Position numbers and translations under genes: made by a program. The notes under the pieces are model-generated. The model was not told where the DNA came from, searched no databases, and saw only the letters and a program-made list of their open reading frames with translations. A stretch of DNA of 64,000 nt from an uncultured Microbacterium sp. (GTDB lineage: Bacteria; Actinomycetota; Actinomycetes; Actinomycetales; Microbacteriaceae), in assembly GCF_900078385.1 (NCBI RefSeq), contig NZ_FLQR01000011.1:62001-126000 (forward strand), read 5' to 3'. Shown here one piece after another: positions 10,336 through 19,130 of the stretch. Every line of letters starts with the position of its first letter. Position 1 is the first letter of the stretch.

Positions 10336-10480
10336 TAAAGTGATGCCATCGACGCCCGGTCATCGCCGGGCAGGAGCGACAGCCGAGCCCGGCACCCGCC
10401 CGCGATGCACTGCCGTCCCGCGACGGAAGTGCGACCGCGGCCGACCGGCCCGAGACGACGCCCCTGACCCTGGAGAGACC
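10336..10480 (+). promoter_or_regulatory. metF promoter and structured 5' leader
   Basis: TAAAGT at 10336-10341 is a plausible -10 box, giving a leader of about 130 nt before metF. It holds two strong hairpins: GCCCGG/CCGGGC (10354-10359 with 10366-10371, 6-nt loop), and a three-part stem of 15 pairs, CCGCG/CGCGG (10400-10404 with 10436-10440), GCACT/AGTGC (10407-10411 with 10428-10432) and CCGTC/GACGG (10413-10417 with 10422-10426). CCGGTC at 10355-10360 could instead pair with GACCGG at 10443-10448, competing with the first hairpin. It matches none of the SAM, SAH or cobalamin riboswitch consensus motifs I can recall, so its class is unknown. Confidence 0.5.
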
Positions 10481-11434
10481 ATGTCGAGCGCAACCCCCGC
10501 CGCCGCGGTGCCGTTCTCCTTCGAGATCTATCCGCCGCGCACCGACGCCGGGCTGCCCGCGCTGCACGAGACGATCCGGCGGCTGGCCGCCGCGGGCCCG
10601 GAGTTCATCTCGGTGACCTTCGGGGCGGGCGGGTCGACCGGCGGACGCTCCCTCGAGGTGCTCACGCACATCCTGCGGGAGACCTCCATCCCACCGCTGG
10701 CACACCTCACGTGCGTCGGATCCAGCTACGCGGACGCGACGACCCTCATCCGGGAGTTCCTGGATGCCGGGATCACGCGGTTCCTCGCGCTGCGCGGCGA
10801 CCCGCCCGCCGACGCCGTGGAGGGCGAGGAGTACGTCGGCGACCTCTCCAGCGCCGCCGAGCTCGTGCAGCTCATCGATCGCGTGCAGGCCGAGCGCGCG
10901 CCGTACACCGAGGCTCCCGTCCCCGGCACCCCGGGCGCCGCACGCGTGGCGCCGCGCACCCGCGTCGAGATCGCCGTCGCCGCCTTCCCCAACGGCCACC
11001 CGCGCTCCCGGCACCGCCTCGAGCACATCGATGCGCTGCTGGCCAAGCAGGCCGCGGGCGCGACGTTCGCGATCAGCCAGCTGTTCTTCCACGCCCACGA
11101 CTACCTGGGCTTCGCCGACGTCGCACGCGCCGCGGGCGTCACCATCCCGATCCTGCCCGGCATCATGCCGATCACGTCGCCCGGCCGACTGCGCCGTGTC
11201 GTCGAGCTGACCGGCGAAGCGCTGCCCTCCGACCTGGCGGTCGCCCTCGACGTGGAGCCGACCGTCGAGGGGCGCCGTGAGATCGGCATCCAGCACGCGG
11301 CCGCGCTCGCGCGCGACGTCCTCGCCGGCGGGGCCGCCGGCATCCACCTCTACGCCTTCAACAACCATGACAACGTGCTGGCCGTCCTCCGCGAGGCCGG
11401 CGTCCGCACCCGCACCGAGGAGTTCTCCGCATGA
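10481..11434 (+). CDS. metF: Methylenetetrahydrofolate reductase MetF
   Basis: 317-residue flavin-dependent reductase making 5-methyl-THF for methionine synthesis. Conserved features include SFEIYPPRT at the start, SVTFGAGGST near residue 45, the FAD-binding LALRGDPP near 105, and the C-terminal HLYAFNN. ATG at 10481 has GGAGAG seven bases upstream. The frame stays open upstream to 10340, but that stretch is arginine/proline-rich and coincides with the stable RNA hairpins of the leader, so it is not counted. metE follows with an ATGA overlap: one enzyme makes the methyl donor, the next uses it. Confidence 0.95.
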   Translation: MSSATPAAAVPFSFEIYPPRTDAGLPALHETIRRLAAAGPEFISVTFGAGGSTGGRSLEVLTHILRETSIPPLAHLTCVGSSYADATTLIREFLDAGITRFLALRGDPPADAVEGEEYVGDLSSAAELVQLIDRVQAERAPYTEAPVPGTPGAARVAPRTRVEIAVAAFPNGHPRSRHRLEHIDALLAKQAAGATFAISQLFFHAHDYLGFADVARAAGVTIPILPGIMPITSPGRLRRVVELTGEALPSDLAVALDVEPTVEGRREIGIQHAAALARDVLAGGAAGIHLYAFNNHDNVLAVLREAGVRTRTEEFSA

Positions 11435-13755
11435 CCGCTTCCTTCCCGACCGGCACGATCCTGGGATACCCGCGCATCGGCCGCCGCCGCGAGCTCAAGC
11501 GCGCTGTCGAGCAGCACTGGTCCGGTGCCCTCACGCTCGAGCAGCTCGAGACGACGGCCGCCGACCTGCGCCGCGCGACCCGCGCGCGACTGGTGGAGCT
11601 GGGCCTCGGCCGCGCCGACTCGTCGATCCCGGAGTCGTTCTCCTTCTACGACCAGGTGCTCGACGCGGCGGTCACCGTCGGGGCGCTTCCGGCACGGTTC
11701 GCCGACCTGCGCGACGCGGACGGGCAGATCCCCCTCACGGCGTACTTCACGGCCGCGCGCGGCGAGGGCGACCGTGCCGCGCTGGAGATGACGAAGTGGT
11801 TCGACACGAACTACCACTACCTGGTCCCCGAGATCGGGCCCGAGACGGTGTTCGCGCTGTCCAGCGACCGGTTCGCCCGTCAGGTCGCGGAGGCGCGTGC
11901 GGACGGCGTCACGGTGCGCCCCGTCGTCGTCGGTCCCGTGACGCTGCTCGCGCTCGCCAAGGCGACGGATGCCGCACCGGAGGGCTTCCGCCCGCTCGAT
12001 CGCCTCGAGGACCTGCTGCCGGTGTACGTCGAGCTCCTCGCGACGCTGCGGGCCGCCGGCGCCGACTGGGTGCAGCTCGACGAGCCGGCCCTCGTGTCGG
12101 AGAGCCTCGGCGCGACCCCCGCCGAGCTCGCCGACGCCGCGCGACGCGCCTACGACGTGCTCGGCTCCGCGACCACGCGCCCTGCGATCCTCGTCGCGGC
12201 CGGGTACGCCCAGCTCTCCACCGCGGCGTGGGAGGCACTCGCGGCGGCGCCCGTCGAGGCGCTCGCCCTCGACCTGCACCGAGGCGACGTGCCCGCGCCG
12301 GTGCCGGGCCTCGCGGGCAAGACGCTCGTCGGCGGCGTCGTGGACGGACGCAACGTCTGGCGGGGCGACCTCGCCGCCGCCGCGACGACGCTCGACGAAC
12401 TGCGGGCCCTCGGCGCACCCGTGGCCGTCGCCACGTCGACCTCGCTGCAGCACGTGCCGCACGACGTCGTCGACGAGACGGTCCTCGACCCGCGCCTCGC
12501 GTCCTGGCTCGCCTTCGCCGATCAGAAGGTGCAGCAGGTCGCGACCCTCGCCCGCGGACTGCGCGAGGGGCGGGATGCGATCGCGCCCGAGCTCGACGCG
12601 GCGACGGCCGCAGCGGCGGATCGGCGCACGGCGGGCGGCGTCCGGGACGGCGCGGTCCGCACCCGCGTCGCGCAGCTGACCGCGTCCGATCACCGGCGCG
12701 AGGACTACGAGGTCCGCCTCGCCGCGCAGGAGGAGGCGCTGCCGCTGCCGGCGCTGCCGACGACCACCATCGGGTCGTTCCCGCAGACCGACGAGATCCG
12801 CCGCGCCCGCGCCCGGCTCACCCGCGGCGAGATCACGGCGGGGGAGTACGACGGGTTCCTCCGCGACGAGATCTCCCGCGTCATCGACCTCCAGCTCGAT
12901 CTCGGGCTCGACGTGCTCGTGCACGGGGAGCCGGAGCGCAACGACATGGTCCAGTACTTCGCGGAGAACCTCGACGGCTTCGCGGTCACGCAGCACGGCT
13001 GGGTTCAGTCCTACGGCTCCCGTGCGACGCGGCCCTCGATCCTCTGGGGCGATGTGTCACGCCCCGCCCCCATCACGGTGCCCTGGTCGCGATACGCCCA
13101 GTCGCTGACCGAGAAGCCCGTCAAGGGGATGCTGACCGGCCCGGTCACGATCCTCGCATGGTCCTTCGTCCGCGACGACCAGCCGCTCGCCGACACGGCT
13201 GCGCAGGTCGCCCTCGCGCTCCGCGACGAGATCGCCGATCTCGAGGCGGCCGGCATCCGCATCATCCAGGTCGACGAGCCGGCGCTGCGCGAGCTGCTGC
13301 CGCTGAAGGCCGCCGACCAGCCCGGCTACCTCGACTGGTCCGTCGGCGCCTTCCGCCTCGCCACGGGCGGAGCCCGGACGGAGACCGCCGTGCACACCCA
13401 CCTCTGCTACTCCGACTTCGCCGTTGTGATCGACGCCATCGCCGCTCTCGACGCGGACGTCACCTCGATCGAGGCGGCCCGCAGCCGCGGCGCCGTCATC
13501 GAGGACATCGCCCGATCCGGCTTCTCGCACGGGATCGGGCCCGGCGCGTACGACATCCACTCGCCGCGGGTGCCGTCCGTGGCCGAGGTGACCGACCTGC
13601 TGCAGCGTGCCGCGGATCGGCTGCCGCTGCGGCAGGTGTGGGCCAACCCGGACTGCGGTCTCAAGACGCGCGGCTACGAGGAGACCGTCGCGGCGCTCCG
13701 CAACCTCGTGAGCGCCGCGCACGCTGTCCGCGTCCGCGCGGAGGCGACCGTCTGA
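11431..13755 (+). CDS. metE: Cobalamin-independent methionine synthase MetE
   Basis: 774-residue MetE that transfers methyl from 5-methyl-THF-(Glu)n to homocysteine. The duplicated barrel is complete: N-terminal half from GYPRIGRRRELK, C-terminal half from TTTIGSFPQT. Zinc ligands are visible as H657 and C659 (HTHLCYSDF) and C742 (NPDCGLKTR), matching E. coli His641, Cys643 and Cys726. Start ATG lies inside the metF stop. No B12 riboswitch is apparent before the operon, although many bacteria control metE that way; control is more likely exerted at the structured metF leader. Confidence 0.96.
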   Translation: MTASFPTGTILGYPRIGRRRELKRAVEQHWSGALTLEQLETTAADLRRATRARLVELGLGRADSSIPESFSFYDQVLDAAVTVGALPARFADLRDADGQIPLTAYFTAARGEGDRAALEMTKWFDTNYHYLVPEIGPETVFALSSDRFARQVAEARADGVTVRPVVVGPVTLLALAKATDAAPEGFRPLDRLEDLLPVYVELLATLRAAGADWVQLDEPALVSESLGATPAELADAARRAYDVLGSATTRPAILVAAGYAQLSTAAWEALAAAPVEALALDLHRGDVPAPVPGLAGKTLVGGVVDGRNVWRGDLAAAATTLDELRALGAPVAVATSTSLQHVPHDVVDETVLDPRLASWLAFADQKVQQVATLARGLREGRDAIAPELDAATAAAADRRTAGGVRDGAVRTRVAQLTASDHRREDYEVRLAAQEEALPLPALPTTTIGSFPQTDEIRRARARLTRGEITAGEYDGFLRDEISRVIDLQLDLGLDVLVHGEPERNDMVQYFAENLDGFAVTQHGWVQSYGSRATRPSILWGDVSRPAPITVPWSRYAQSLTEKPVKGMLTGPVTILAWSFVRDDQPLADTAAQVALALRDEIADLEAAGIRIIQVDEPALRELLPLKAADQPGYLDWSVGAFRLATGGARTETAVHTHLCYSDFAVVIDAIAALDADVTSIEAARSRGAVIEDIARSGFSHGIGPGAYDIHSPRVPSVAEVTDLLQRAADRLPLRQVWANPDCGLKTRGYEETVAALRNLVSAAHAVRVRAEATV

Positions 13756-13763
13756 GCGGACGC

Positions 13764-13802
13764 TGCGCGTCGCCTCTGCGCGTCGCCTCTGCGCGTCGCC
13801 TC
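13764..13802. repeat. Three perfect 13-bp tandem repeats
   Basis: The unit TGCGCGTCGCCTC occurs three times head to tail in the short gap between the convergent genes metE and lexA. A related TCGCCTC-complementary stretch (GAGGCGA, 13741-13747) lies in the last codons of metE, so RNA from either strand could fold here. The array might be a slippage product or a transcription-termination region for the convergent pair; there is no U-tract. Confidence 0.8.
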
Positions 13803-13814
13803 TGCCTTGCGGGC

Positions 13815-14480
13815 TCAGATGGCGCGCAGCACCGCCACGACCTTGCCGAGCACGACGGCGTCGTCGCCGAGGATCGGCTCGAACGCGGAGTTGCGGGGGA
13901 GCAGCCAGGTGTGGCCGTCGCGCTGGCGGAAGGTCTTCACCGTCGCCTCCTCGTCGAGCATCGCCGCGACGATGTCGCCGTTCTCCGCCGTCGCCTGGGA
14001 GCGCACGACGACCCAGTCGCCGTCGCAGATCGCGGCGTCGATCATCGACTCGCCGCTGACCTTGAGCATGAACAGATCGCCCTTGCCGACGAGCTGGCGC
14101 GGGAGCGGGAAGATCTCCTCGACCTGCTGCTCCGCCGTGATCGGGATGCCGGCGGCGATGCGTCCGACGAGGGGGACCAGAGCCGCGTCGCCGACCGAGG
14201 GCGCCGTGTCGGCGGGGTTCTCCGTCGCGGCGCCGGGCAGGTCGATGAGGACCTCCATGGCGCGCGTCTTGCCGGGGTCGCGGCGCAGGTAGCCGCTGAG
14301 CTCCAGCTGGTTGAGCTGGTGGGTCACGCTGGAGAGCGACTTGAGCCCGACGGCGTCGCCGATCTCGCGCATGCTCGGCGGATAGCCGTGCCGCGCGATG
14401 GATCGCTGGATGACCTCGAGGATCGCCAGCTGCTTGTCGCTGAGGCTCTTGCGCCGACGGGTCTGCGGCTTCTCGCTCAT
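13815..14480 (-). CDS. lexA: SOS repressor LexA
   Basis: 221-residue LexA. The N-terminal winged helix covers about 1-75 ([20 protein letters not shown]...[12 protein letters not shown]), then the S24 self-cleavage domain. The cleavage site is A110-G111 (RIAAGIP), and the catalytic pair is S145 (SGESM) and K182 (ATVKTF). ATG at 14480 has the strong Shine-Dalgarno GAAGGAG six bases upstream; an in-frame ATG 25 codons earlier lacks one. Repressor of the SOS regulon; RecA filament stimulates its autocleavage. Divergent from the LysM gene, an arrangement kept across actinobacteria. Confidence 0.95.
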   Translation of the reverse strand: MSEKPQTRRRKSLSDKQLAILEVIQRSIARHGYPPSMREIGDAVGLKSLSSVTHQLNQLELSGYLRRDPGKTRAMEVLIDLPGAATENPADTAPSVGDAALVPLVGRIAAGIPITAEQQVEEIFPLPRQLVGKGDLFMLKVSGESMIDAAICDGDWVVVRSQATAENGDIVAAMLDEEATVKTFRQRDGHTWLLPRNSAFEPILGDDAVVLGKVVAVLRAI

Positions 14481-14636
14481 CTCGCGCTCCTTCTCGTCAC
14501 CCGCCTCCGGGCACTCGGCTTCGAATGTCGGAGGTCGGTGATGGGGTGTGTTCATCGAAACCGTATCCGGTATCGGGCCTCTCCACCGCCAAGCGTTCGC
14601 GTGTCGCGTTCGAAGAGAATCCGAGAACGGATGCAC

Positions 14637-14665
14637 TTGACACTGTAGCTGTTCGAAGATAGCTT
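14637..14665 (+). promoter_or_regulatory. Sigma-A type promoter of the LysM gene
   Basis: TTGACA at 14637-14642 and TAGCTT at 14660-14665 are separated by 17 bases, the best consensus promoter seen in this window. Transcription should begin near 14672, giving an 80-nt leader for the LysM gene. Confidence 0.6.
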
Positions 14666-14668
14666 CGG
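14653..14668. promoter_or_regulatory. Candidate LexA operator (SOS-box-like dyad)
   Basis: The 16-bp sequence TCGAAG-ATAG-CTTCGG is a dyad with the geometry of the Gram-positive/actinobacterial SOS box TCGAAC-N4-GTTCGA, differing by one symmetric base change in each half plus one end base. It covers the -10 box of the LysM promoter, the right place for repression. LexA binding is an inference. Confidence 0.45.
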
Positions 14669-14670
14669 AA

Positions 14671-14720
14671 GAGAAGTTCGCCTCCGGTTCTCCCGGCCGA
14701 GGGCGGGAGGCGAACTTCTC
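14671..14720. repeat. 15-bp perfect inverted repeat in the lexA-LysM intergenic region
   Basis: GAGAAGTTCGCCTCC (14671-14685) and its exact complement (14706-14720) are separated by 20 bases. The left arm begins at the predicted transcription start of the LysM gene, so the mRNA would start with a long stable hairpin. It lacks a following U-run, so a 5' stabiliser or protein-binding site is more likely than a terminator. Confidence 0.8.
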
Positions 14721-14752
14721 CACATCCGAGGCAGCAGTCCTGAGGAGGAGCC

Positions 14753-15121
14753 ATGACCACCATCGACATCGCCGGCGTCGCCGCCATTTCGGCCCCGTCG
14801 ACCCGTCTCCGTCTCACGACGCGGGGGCGCCGCGTCCTCGCCGCCCTCGCCTCGGTCCCCGCCGTCGTCGCGCTCAGCATCGCGATCGTCTCCGGCGGCG
14901 GCGCCCTCGCCTCGGGCGAGCGGAGCGCTCCTGAGGGCACGTTCGAGACCGTCACGGTGATGCCGGGTGACACCCTGTGGTCCGTCGCAGAGCGCGTCGC
15001 CCCCACCGCCGACCCGCGCGACGTCGTCGACGCGATCATGCGGCTCAACGCACTGAGCAGCGCCCGACTAGATGCCGGACAGCAGGTCGCCATCCCGCTG
15101 GAGTACGCGCCGGGCGAGTGA
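14753..15121 (+). CDS. LysM-domain protein, probable SOS-linked cell-division inhibitor (YneA/ChiZ-like)
   Basis: 122-residue protein: a basic N-terminus, one hydrophobic segment (about 28-54) that anchors it or acts as a signal, and one LysM domain (about 66-116; [14 protein letters not shown]...[18 protein letters not shown]) that binds peptidoglycan. ATG preceded by GAGGAGGAG. Small LysM proteins next to lexA include Bacillus YneA and mycobacterial Rv2719c/ChiZ, both SOS-induced and able to delay septation. Position, size and the LexA-like dyad over its promoter support that role here, but the function itself is inferred. Confidence 0.78.
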   Translation: MTTIDIAGVAAISAPSTRLRLTTRGRRVLAALASVPAVVALSIAIVSGGGALASGERSAPEGTFETVTVMPGDTLWSVAERVAPTADPRDVVDAIMRLNALSSARLDAGQQVAIPLEYAPGE

Positions 15122-15143
15122 CGCCGAGCCCTACCATGGGACG

Positions 15144-16217
15144 GTGACTGTTCGTCTGGAAGACCTCCCGCTGCGCGACGATCTCCGGGGCCTCACGCCC
15201 TACGGAGCGCCCCAGGCTCCGCTCCCGGTGGCGCTCAACGTCAACGAGAACACGCACCCGGTGCCCGAAGAGGTCGCCGACGACATCATCGTGAGCATCG
15301 CGCAGGCGCTGCGCAGCATCAACCGCTACCCCGACCGCGAGTTCACCGAGCTGCGCGAGGGCTTCGCGGACTATCTCGGACACGGGCTGTCGCGCGAGCA
15401 GATCTGGGCCGCGAACGGCTCGAACGAAGTGCTCCAGCACCTGCTGCAGGCATTCGCGGGTCCGGGGCGGACGACCTTCGGGTTCGCGCCGACCTACTCG
15501 ATGTACCCGCTGCTGACCCGCGCGACCGGCGCCCGGTACGTCGCCGGGACCCGCGGAGTCGACTACACGCTCGACGCCGCCGACGCGGCCGCGCAGGTCG
15601 CCGAGGCCGAGCCCGACGTCGTCTTCCTCTGCGCGCCGAACAATCCCACCGGCACGCCCCTGCGCACCGATGTCGTCGAGGCGGTCTACGACGCCACCGA
15701 CGGCATCGTGATCGTCGACGAGGCCTACCAGGAGTTCGCGCCGCACGAGGAGCGGTCCGCTTTGACCCTCCTGCCCGGCCGCGAGCGCCTCGTCGTGAGC
15801 CGGACCATGAGCAAGGCGTTCGCTTTCGCCGGCGCGCGCGTCGGATATCTGGCGGCCGACCCGGCCGTCATCGATGCGCTGCGCCTCGTGCGACTGCCGT
15901 ACCACCTGAGCGCCCTCACGCAGGCGGCGGCGACGGCGGCGCTGAGACACGCGCCGACGATGCTGCAGATGGTCGATGACATCGTCGGCCAGCGGGACCG
16001 CATCTCCGCCACGCTGTCGGCCCTCGGCTACACGCCGTACGAGAGCTGGACGAACTTCGTCCTGTTCGACGGCGTCGAGGACCCCGCGGCCACCTGGCAG
16101 GCGCTGTACGACCGGGGCGTCCTGATCCGTGACGTCGGCATCCCGCACAGCCTCCGCGTGACGGCGGGCACCGAGGACGAGTCGACGGCCTTCCTCGAGG
16201 CACTCGCATCCCTCTGA
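15144..16217 (+). CDS. hisC: Histidinol-phosphate aminotransferase HisC
   Basis: 357-residue PLP-dependent aminotransferase of histidine synthesis. PLP lysine K224 lies in SRTMSKAFAFAG; other landmarks are NVNENTHP near the start, ANGSNEVL, and CAPNNPTGTP. GTG at 15144 is placed by TACCAT at 15132-15137, six bases upstream and without a Shine-Dalgarno sequence, suggesting a leaderless mRNA. An in-frame upstream extension overlaps the LysM gene and is rejected. hisD, usually just upstream in actinobacteria, is not here. Confidence 0.93.
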   Translation: MTVRLEDLPLRDDLRGLTPYGAPQAPLPVALNVNENTHPVPEEVADDIIVSIAQALRSINRYPDREFTELREGFADYLGHGLSREQIWAANGSNEVLQHLLQAFAGPGRTTFGFAPTYSMYPLLTRATGARYVAGTRGVDYTLDAADAAAQVAEAEPDVVFLCAPNNPTGTPLRTDVVEAVYDATDGIVIVDEAYQEFAPHEERSALTLLPGRERLVVSRTMSKAFAFAGARVGYLAADPAVIDALRLVRLPYHLSALTQAAATAALRHAPTMLQMVDDIVGQRDRISATLSALGYTPYESWTNFVLFDGVEDPAATWQALYDRGVLIRDVGIPHSLRVTAGTEDESTAFLEALASL

Positions 16218-16277
16218 CCGCGGGGGAGGCCGTCATGCGGCCCGCGCCGCGATGGCGCGCTCGGTAGACTCGGAGGC

Positions 16278-16889
16278 ATGAGCAGCCCCGCGCCCCGCAC
16301 GGCCTCCCTTCGCCGCGCGACGAGCGAATCCACCGTCGAACTCGAGCTCGATCTCGACGGGACCGGCCAGAGCCACATCGACACCACGGTGCCGTTCTTC
16401 GACCACCTGCTCACGGCGTTCGCGAAGCACTCGCTCACCGACCTGACGGTGCGCGCGTCGGGCGACACCGAGATCGACGCGCACCACACCGTCGAGGACG
16501 TCGCGATCGTGCTCGGTCAGGCCATCCGCGAGGCGCTCGGCGACAAGGCGGGCATCTCCCGCTACGGCGACGCCCTCGTCCCGCTCGACGAGGCGCTCGC
16601 GCAGGCCGTCGTGGACATCAGCGGCCGCCCCTACCTCGTGCACACCGGGGAGCCCGCGGGCTACGAGCACCACCTCGTCGGGGGGCACTTCACCGGCTCC
16701 CTCGTCCGTCACACCTTCGAGGCCATCGCGTACAACGCGGCGCTGACGATGCACATCACCGTGCTCGGCGGCCGCGACCCGCACCACATCGCCGAGGCCG
16801 AGTACAAGGCGTTCGCCCGCGCTTTCCGACAGGCCAAGGCCCTCGACCCGCACGTGCGCGGCATCCCCAGCACGAAGGGCGCTCTGTGA
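16278..16889 (+). CDS. hisB: Imidazoleglycerol-phosphate dehydratase HisB
   Basis: 203-residue monofunctional IGP dehydratase with the characteristic manganese-binding motifs FFDHLL (near residue 40), DAHHTVED (near 75), EHHLVGGHF (near 135) and [13 protein letters not shown] (near 175). The ATG follows TAGACT (16265-16270) by seven bases, and GGAGG lies in between, so both leaderless and SD-led initiation are possible. It has its own promoter although hisC is only 60 bases upstream. The GTGA overlap couples hisH. Confidence 0.95.
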   Translation: MSSPAPRTASLRRATSESTVELELDLDGTGQSHIDTTVPFFDHLLTAFAKHSLTDLTVRASGDTEIDAHHTVEDVAIVLGQAIREALGDKAGISRYGDALVPLDEALAQAVVDISGRPYLVHTGEPAGYEHHLVGGHFTGSLVRHTFEAIAYNAALTMHITVLGGRDPHHIAEAEYKAFARAFRQAKALDPHVRGIPSTKGAL

Positions 16890-17530
16890 CCGACGCCCCC
16901 TTGGTCGCTGTCCTCGATTACGGCTCCGGCAACGTCCACTCGGCGGTCAAGGCCCTCGCGGCCGCCGGCGCCGACGCGCGCCTGACGCGCGATCGCGGTC
17001 TCATCCAGGACGCCGCCGGTCTCGTGGTCCCGGGGGTCGGCGCGTTCCGCGCGGTTATGGACGCGCTCCGCGCGAGCCGCGGCGACGAGCTCATCGAGCG
17101 CCGTCTGGCCGGCGGGCTGCCGGTGCTCGGGATCTGCGTCGGGATGCAGGTGCTCTTCGAGCACGGCGTCGAACGCGGCGTCGACACCGAGGGCATGGGG
17201 GAGTGGCCCGGGTCCGTGACCGAGCTCGACGCCCCGGTGCTGCCGCACATGGGCTGGAACACTGTCCGGTCCGGCGAGGGATCGGTGCTGTTCCGCGGCA
17301 TCGAGCAGGAGCGCTTCTACTTCGTCCACTCCTACGCGGCGCAGCACTGGACGCTCGAGGTCATGCGGCCGTTCGCCGAGCCGGTGCTGACCTGGTGCGA
17401 CTACGGCGCGCCGTTCCTGGCCGCCGTGGAGAACGGCCCGCTGTCGGCGACGCAGTTCCACCCCGAGAAGTCGGGGGCCGCCGGCATCCGGATGCTCGGC
17501 AACTGGATCGGCGCTCTGCCGCAGGGCTAG
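16886..17530 (+). CDS. hisH: Imidazole glycerol phosphate synthase, glutamine amidotransferase subunit HisH
   Basis: 214-residue class I glutaminase that supplies ammonia to HisF. Catalytic residues: nucleophile C84 (GICVGMQ), H192 and E194 (FHPEKSG). Starts with GTG inside the hisB stop codon. The partner hisF is not in this window, which is unusual because the two subunits form one enzyme; it must be encoded elsewhere. Confidence 0.95.
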   Translation: MTDAPLVAVLDYGSGNVHSAVKALAAAGADARLTRDRGLIQDAAGLVVPGVGAFRAVMDALRASRGDELIERRLAGGLPVLGICVGMQVLFEHGVERGVDTEGMGEWPGSVTELDAPVLPHMGWNTVRSGEGSVLFRGIEQERFYFVHSYAAQHWTLEVMRPFAEPVLTWCDYGAPFLAAVENGPLSATQFHPEKSGAAGIRMLGNWIGALPQG

Positions 17531-17590
17531 TAGGCTGTCACTTCGTGCATGCGCGGATCCGCGCGCGCGAGTCAACCGCCTGCTGGAGCC
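17531..17590 (+). promoter_or_regulatory. hisA promoter and short leader with 14-bp palindrome
   Basis: TAGGCT directly after the hisH stop (17531-17536) resembles a -10 box, so hisA may be transcribed separately. The leader contains the perfect palindrome GCGCGGATCCGCGC (17551-17564), able to form a small hairpin upstream of the start codon. Confidence 0.4.
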
Positions 17591-18337
17591 ATGAACGATT
17601 TCGCTTCCACCCCTGAACTGATCCTGCTGCCCGCCGTCGACGTCGCGGACGGCAAGGCCGTCCGCCTCACGCAGGGCGAGGCCGGCACCGAGACGAGCTA
17701 CGGCGACCCGCTCGAGGCCGCGCTCGCCTGGGCCCGCGACGGCGCCCAGTGGATCCACCTCGTCGACCTCGACGCCGCCTTCGGCCGCGGCAACAACACC
17801 GCCGTGTTGCGGAAGGTCATCAAGCAGCTGAAGGGTGTGCAGGTCGAGCTCTCCGGCGGCATCCGCGACGACGCGACCCTCGAGGCCGCGCTCGAGAGCG
17901 GCGCGGCGCGCATCAACCTCGGCACCGCGGCGCTGGAGAACCCGGAATGGGCCTCCGACGTGATCTACCGCTACGGCGAGGCGATCGCGGTCGGCCTCGA
18001 CGTGCGCGGCACGACCCTGGCCGCCCGCGGCTGGACCCGCGACGGCGGCGATCTGTGGCAGGTGCTCGAGCGCCTCGAGGACGCCGGCTGCAGCCGGTAC
18101 GTCGTCACCGACGTCACGAAGGACGGCACGCTGCGCGGCCCCAACATCGAGCTCCTCCGCGAGGTCGTCAGCCGCACTCCCAAGCCCGTCGTCGCATCCG
18201 GCGGCATCTCGAGCCTCGACGACATCGCGGCGCTCCGCGAGCTCGTGCCGCTCGGTGTCGAGGGCGCGATCGTGGGCAAGGCCCTGTACGCGGGCGCGTT
18301 CACGCTCGCCGAGGCGCTGGATGTCGCCGGAGGCTGA
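17591..18337 (+). CDS. priA: Bifunctional HisA/TrpF isomerase, PriA type
   Basis: 248-residue (beta/alpha)8 isomerase. Catalytic aspartates are D17 ([15 protein letters not shown]) and D174 ([13 protein letters not shown]). In actinobacteria this family (PriA) acts on both ProFAR in histidine and PRA in tryptophan synthesis because a separate trpF is missing; the [16 protein letters not shown] loop is of the PriA type. The ATG at 17591 matches the usual family N-terminus; an in-frame ATG 14 codons upstream falls in the hairpin leader. Dual specificity is from family knowledge. Confidence 0.92.
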   Translation: MNDFASTPELILLPAVDVADGKAVRLTQGEAGTETSYGDPLEAALAWARDGAQWIHLVDLDAAFGRGNNTAVLRKVIKQLKGVQVELSGGIRDDATLEAALESGAARINLGTAALENPEWASDVIYRYGEAIAVGLDVRGTTLAARGWTRDGGDLWQVLERLEDAGCSRYVVTDVTKDGTLRGPNIELLREVVSRTPKPVVASGGISSLDDIAALRELVPLGVEGAIVGKALYAGAFTLAEALDVAGG

Positions 18338-19097
18338 CCACTCCTGCGGACCCGCCGATTCGGCCGGCGTCCCGTGGGCCGGCCGCAGCTTCGAGGCGAA
18401 CCCGCACGCCGCGGACGACGGCTCCGCCGACCCCGCGCTCCTGGCGGCCCTGCTGGCATTCCGCGCGGGCGACGGAGACGCCGTCGCGGTGGTCGACGCC
18501 TACCGCGCCGCACGCCTGCTGATCCCGCTGGTCGCGGAGAAGGGCGAGGAGGGCGTAGGCCCGACCGGCCTGACCGTCGACAAGACGCAGGAGCTCTCGA
18601 TCGTCACGGTCGCCGCACCCGACGGGCGCCGCGTGCTGCCCGTCTTCACCTCGGTCCAGACGCTCGCTGCGTGGGACCCGTCCGCGCGGCCCGTGCCGGT
18701 GGACGGCGTGCGCACGGCCCTGTCTGCGGCCGCCGACGACACCGATCTCGTCGTGATCGATCCGGCCTCGCCGACCGAGTTCGTGCTGCGGCGCCCCGCC
18801 GTCTGGGCGATCGGCCAAGGACTGCCCTGGGAGCCGGCGCACGCGTCGCCGGAGGTCTTCGCGGGCCTGCACGAGAGCATCGGCGGAGAGCTCGGCGTTC
18901 TCGACCTGTCCGTCGCCCCGGGCGACCCGGGCGCGCGCCTTCGGGGCCCGGAGCTGGTCGTGCGACTGCAGCTGATCGAGGGTCTCGATCAGAGCGAGCT
19001 GGATGCCGTGCTGCAGCGCCTCGCCGCGCGCTGGGCCGCCGATGACCGCATCGCGGTGCTCGTCGACTCGTTGACGGTCAAGCTCCTCCGCGCCTGA
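18321..19097 (+). CDS. SseB-like N-terminal domain protein, function unknown
   Basis: 258-residue soluble protein with an SseB-type domain at about 25-150 ([28 protein letters not shown]...[15 protein letters not shown]). Such proteins are regularly found after hisA or hisF and before infC in actinobacteria but have no assigned reaction. The ATG at 18321 is inside the end of priA (17-base overlap), so the two are probably cotranscribed. The C-terminal part ([20 protein letters not shown]...[11 protein letters not shown]) looks like a second small alpha/beta unit. No signal peptide or membrane segment. Confidence 0.8.
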   Translation: MSPEADHSCGPADSAGVPWAGRSFEANPHAADDGSADPALLAALLAFRAGDGDAVAVVDAYRAARLLIPLVAEKGEEGVGPTGLTVDKTQELSIVTVAAPDGRRVLPVFTSVQTLAAWDPSARPVPVDGVRTALSAAADDTDLVVIDPASPTEFVLRRPAVWAIGQGLPWEPAHASPEVFAGLHESIGGELGVLDLSVAPGDPGARLRGPELVVRLQLIEGLDQSELDAVLQRLAARWAADDRIAVLVDSLTVKLLRA

Positions 19098-19130
19098 CCC
19101 GCGCAGGATGGCGAAGGCCGGCGCCGAGGG

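Noticed and set aside
10340..10480. In-frame N-terminal extension of metF containing two cysteine codons, considered as a leader peptide or longer MetF
   Set aside because: It is open into metF without a stop, is not MetF-like, and coincides with stable RNA hairpins; better explained as untranslated leader.
13764..13802. Tandem repeats considered as a CRISPR remnant
   Set aside because: Units are only 13 bp, directly adjacent with no spacers, and no cas genes are present.
11277..14648. Very long plus-strand open frame running through metF, metE and lexA
   Set aside because: Arginine/proline-rich out-of-frame reading of metE that also crosses the lexA gene on the other strand; not a fusion protein.
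14554..14723. Longer lexA starts upstream of 14480
   Set aside because: The extra residues are not LexA-like, lack a ribosome-binding site and cover the divergent promoter and inverted repeat.
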